From NCBI RefSeq assembly GCF_012290005.1, contig NZ_JAAXMS010000006.1, positions 186,001-250,000 of the forward strand: a stretch of DNA of 64,000 nt, written 5' to 3'. A program made the translations under genes and the position numbers. This DNA comes from Crateriforma spongiae (GTDB taxonomy: Bacteria; Planctomycetota; Planctomycetia; Pirellulales; Pirellulaceae). The notes beneath the pieces were generated by a model. It was not told the DNA's origin, made no database searches, and saw nothing but the letters and a program-made list of their open reading frames with translations. Each line of letters begins with the position of its first letter. The stretch's first letter is position 1. Below, in pieces: positions 62,677 through 64,000 of this stretch.

Positions 62677-64000
62677 ATGCGTTCTGGTACACCCATCATC
62701 CGATTCCCGCGACAGGGCGTTGCCCCGTCGACTCGCTGGCGCCGCGGCCGATCGCTGCGACGCGGTCGACGATGGCTGGTGATCGCGCTAGGGGCAATCC
62801 AGGTGGTGGGGGCCACGCCGATGGCAGCCCAACCGCCTTGTCCGATCCGCTTGCCCGCGTCCGATTCCGGCCCTGCGACTGCCGACAGTCGCCTCCGTCC
62901 CGGTCAAAAGTCGTTTGATCTGGCGTCGGTTCGAATCCAGGTGACCGACGATTTCGCGTTGCCACCCGAATCGTCCGACGGGGCAGATGCCGTCGATCCG
63001 CCATCGCTGGGATCGGCTCAAGCGGAACCGACGCCGGTCGCACCGGTGGCTATTGATGCCCCATTTGTTCCCTTGGAAACGCCCGACACGGTGTTGCCAC
63101 CAACACCCCAGGTGCCGGGTGATGTTTTTTCGCTGGCGACGCCGATCACCGACAATCACGGTTGGCTGGATCCGTATCGCGGCAGGGTGCTGGAGATTGA
63201 AACGGATGCCACGGATGTTACCGAGGCACCGAACGGCCAAAGCATCCCGTCGTCGGACGAAGTTCACCTTTGGTGGCAAGACGCCCTGAAGCAACCTTTG
63301 GGCATGTCGCCACGTGCGATCCCGGTCGACGTTTCTTGGCTGACCCGGACGGCACTGCAATCATCGCCGCTGGTTCAATCTTTGCTGACCCAGCCAAAGA
63401 TTGACCAGACGGCGGTGGTGATCGCCGACGCGGAATTCGATGCCGCGGTTTATCTGGAAGGCAAGTTTGTTGACACCGATGAACCGGTCGGCGACACGTT
63501 GACGACCGGCCGCGCGTTCGGTCGCTACCGTGACGAAACGTTTTCCGCCGACGTCGGCATGAATCGCCAGTTGCGTGGCGGGGGAACGTTGGAAGCGGTA
63601 CAGCGTGGTGGTTTTCAACAAAACAACAGCGACTTTCTGGTACCCAATCCTCAGGGAACCACACGGTTGGAACTGAACTATTCCCAACCGTTGCTGAAGA
63701 ACCACGGACGTGCGGTCAACGAAATCAGCATCGTTCTGGCCAGCATCGACGTCCGATTGACGCGTGGCGAAGTCCGGCAAGCGTTGGAAAAGCATTTGGT
63801 GTCGGTCACCCGTGCGTATTGGGATCTATACCAGGCCCGTTGCGAATGGATGCAGCGGAGCCGCTTGCTGCGACGCACCGAAAAGCTGCATTCCATCGTC
63901 GTGGCACGTCAGCATGTCGATACGATCACACGGCAACGTTTGCGATCCGAGGCGGCTTTGGCCGAACGCCGCACGGGGCTAAGTCGTGCGGAGGCATCGA
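62677..64000 (+). CDS. TolC-family outer-membrane efflux protein, N-terminal part
   Basis: An open frame of 441 codons from the ATG at 62677 to the window edge. The N-terminus has an arginine-rich stretch and hydrophobic core (RRWLVIALGAIQVVGATPMAAQ), a signal peptide with a long basic start. A Pro/Asp-rich linker of about 150 residues follows. From about residue 220 it is TolC-like: TALQSSPLVQSLLTQPKIDQ, LELNYSQPLLKNHGRAVNEI, and VTRAYWDLYQARCEWMQRS, which is the first long helical hairpin. It would form an outer-membrane channel for an RND or ABC pump. The C-terminus is outside the window. Confidence 0.85.
   Translation, partial: MRSGTPIIRFPRQGVAPSTRWRRGRSLRRGRRWLVIALGAIQVVGATPMAAQPPCPIRLPASDSGPATADSRLRPGQKSFDLASVRIQVTDDFALPPESSDGADAVDPPSLGSAQAEPTPVAPVAIDAPFVPLETPDTVLPPTPQVPGDVFSLATPITDNHGWLDPYRGRVLEIETDATDVTEAPNGQSIPSSDEVHLWWQDALKQPLGMSPRAIPVDVSWLTRTALQSSPLVQSLLTQPKIDQTAVVIADAEFDAAVYLEGKFVDTDEPVGDTLTTGRAFGRYRDETFSADVGMNRQLRGGGTLEAVQRGGFQQNNSDFLVPNPQGTTRLELNYSQPLLKNHGRAVNEISIVLASIDVRLTRGEVRQALEKHLVSVTRAYWDLYQARCEWMQRSRLLRRTEKLHSIVVARQHVDTITRQRLRSEAALAERRTGLSRAEAS

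Overview
The window reads as a chromosomal segment of a marine-type planctomycete, most likely a Rhodopirellula-like member of the Pirellulaceae. This is inferred from gene content, not from a marker-gene comparison. The signs are several Tat-exported Gfo/Idh/MocA oxidoreductases, three DUF1080 (3-keto-disaccharide hydrolase) domains, a PmoA-like DUF6807 protein, ThuA, a XylR-type AraC regulator, many secreted carbohydrate-active enzymes, and very long low-complexity parts in NusA and IF-2. Genes are moderately GC-rich, often use GTG or TTG starts, and rarely have a strong Shine-Dalgarno sequence.

Layout. 1-5.6 kb (minus strand): the 5' part of a YhaN/SMC-like ATPase running off the edge, a MoxR ATPase, an M3 peptidase, and a translationally coupled RluA-type pseudouridine synthase plus molybdenum-carrier-like protein. 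5.7-6.1 kb: a complete tmRNA gene with a strong terminator. 6.2-10.5 kb: a minus-strand sugar operon (XylR-like regulator, two DUF1080 proteins, a Tat-exported oxidoreductase). 10.5-15.7 kb: a secreted esterase and a znuABC-type metal importer, bracketed by two related REP-like repeat elements, one of which carries a RAYT (Y1/HUH) transposase. 15.8-23.4 kb: a beta-propeller protein, then a four-gene operon (ThuA, TIM-barrel isomerase, oxidoreductase, LRR-PmoA fusion) divergent from an AraC regulator. 23.6-33.3 kb: a glycan-degradation island (GH43, a GH140/DUF4038-like enzyme, GH29, GH33, esterase, a further oxidoreductase, a second GH43) with a DinB protein inside it. 33.6-38.9 kb: a His-rich secreted protein and an RND heavy-metal efflux adaptor and pump. 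39.0-43.6 kb: a secreted DinB-like protein overlapping a pectic-acid-lyase-like protein, then a nucleoside hydrolase-DUF1080 fusion. 43.9-54.0 kb: mixed genes, including a DnaQ-like exonuclease with BRCT, a degenerate HD-GYP protein, an FHA-GAF-PP2C phosphatase, acylphosphatase, a PQQ-type propeller, an orphan membrane protein and a TIM-barrel isomerase. 54.3-62.6 kb: a translation cluster nusA - infB - rbfA - (endonuclease-III-like protein with a histone-H1-like tail) - yebC. 62.7 kb to the end: a TolC-like outer-membrane protein, cut by the window edge.

How the parts fit. The sugar genes look like a distributed, mostly exported oxidative glycan-processing set. Oxidoreductases could oxidise sugars, DUF1080 and TIM-barrel proteins could process the keto-sugar products, and the hydrolases and lyase target a pectin-like, fucosylated and arabinosylated substrate. 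That pathway assignment is inference. The features most worth a second look are the inactivated-looking DNA-glycosylase fold with a histone-like tail in the translation cluster, the RAYT repeat family with a mini-element touching a regulator's start codon, and the two unusual domain fusions (LRR-PmoA and nucleoside hydrolase-DUF1080).
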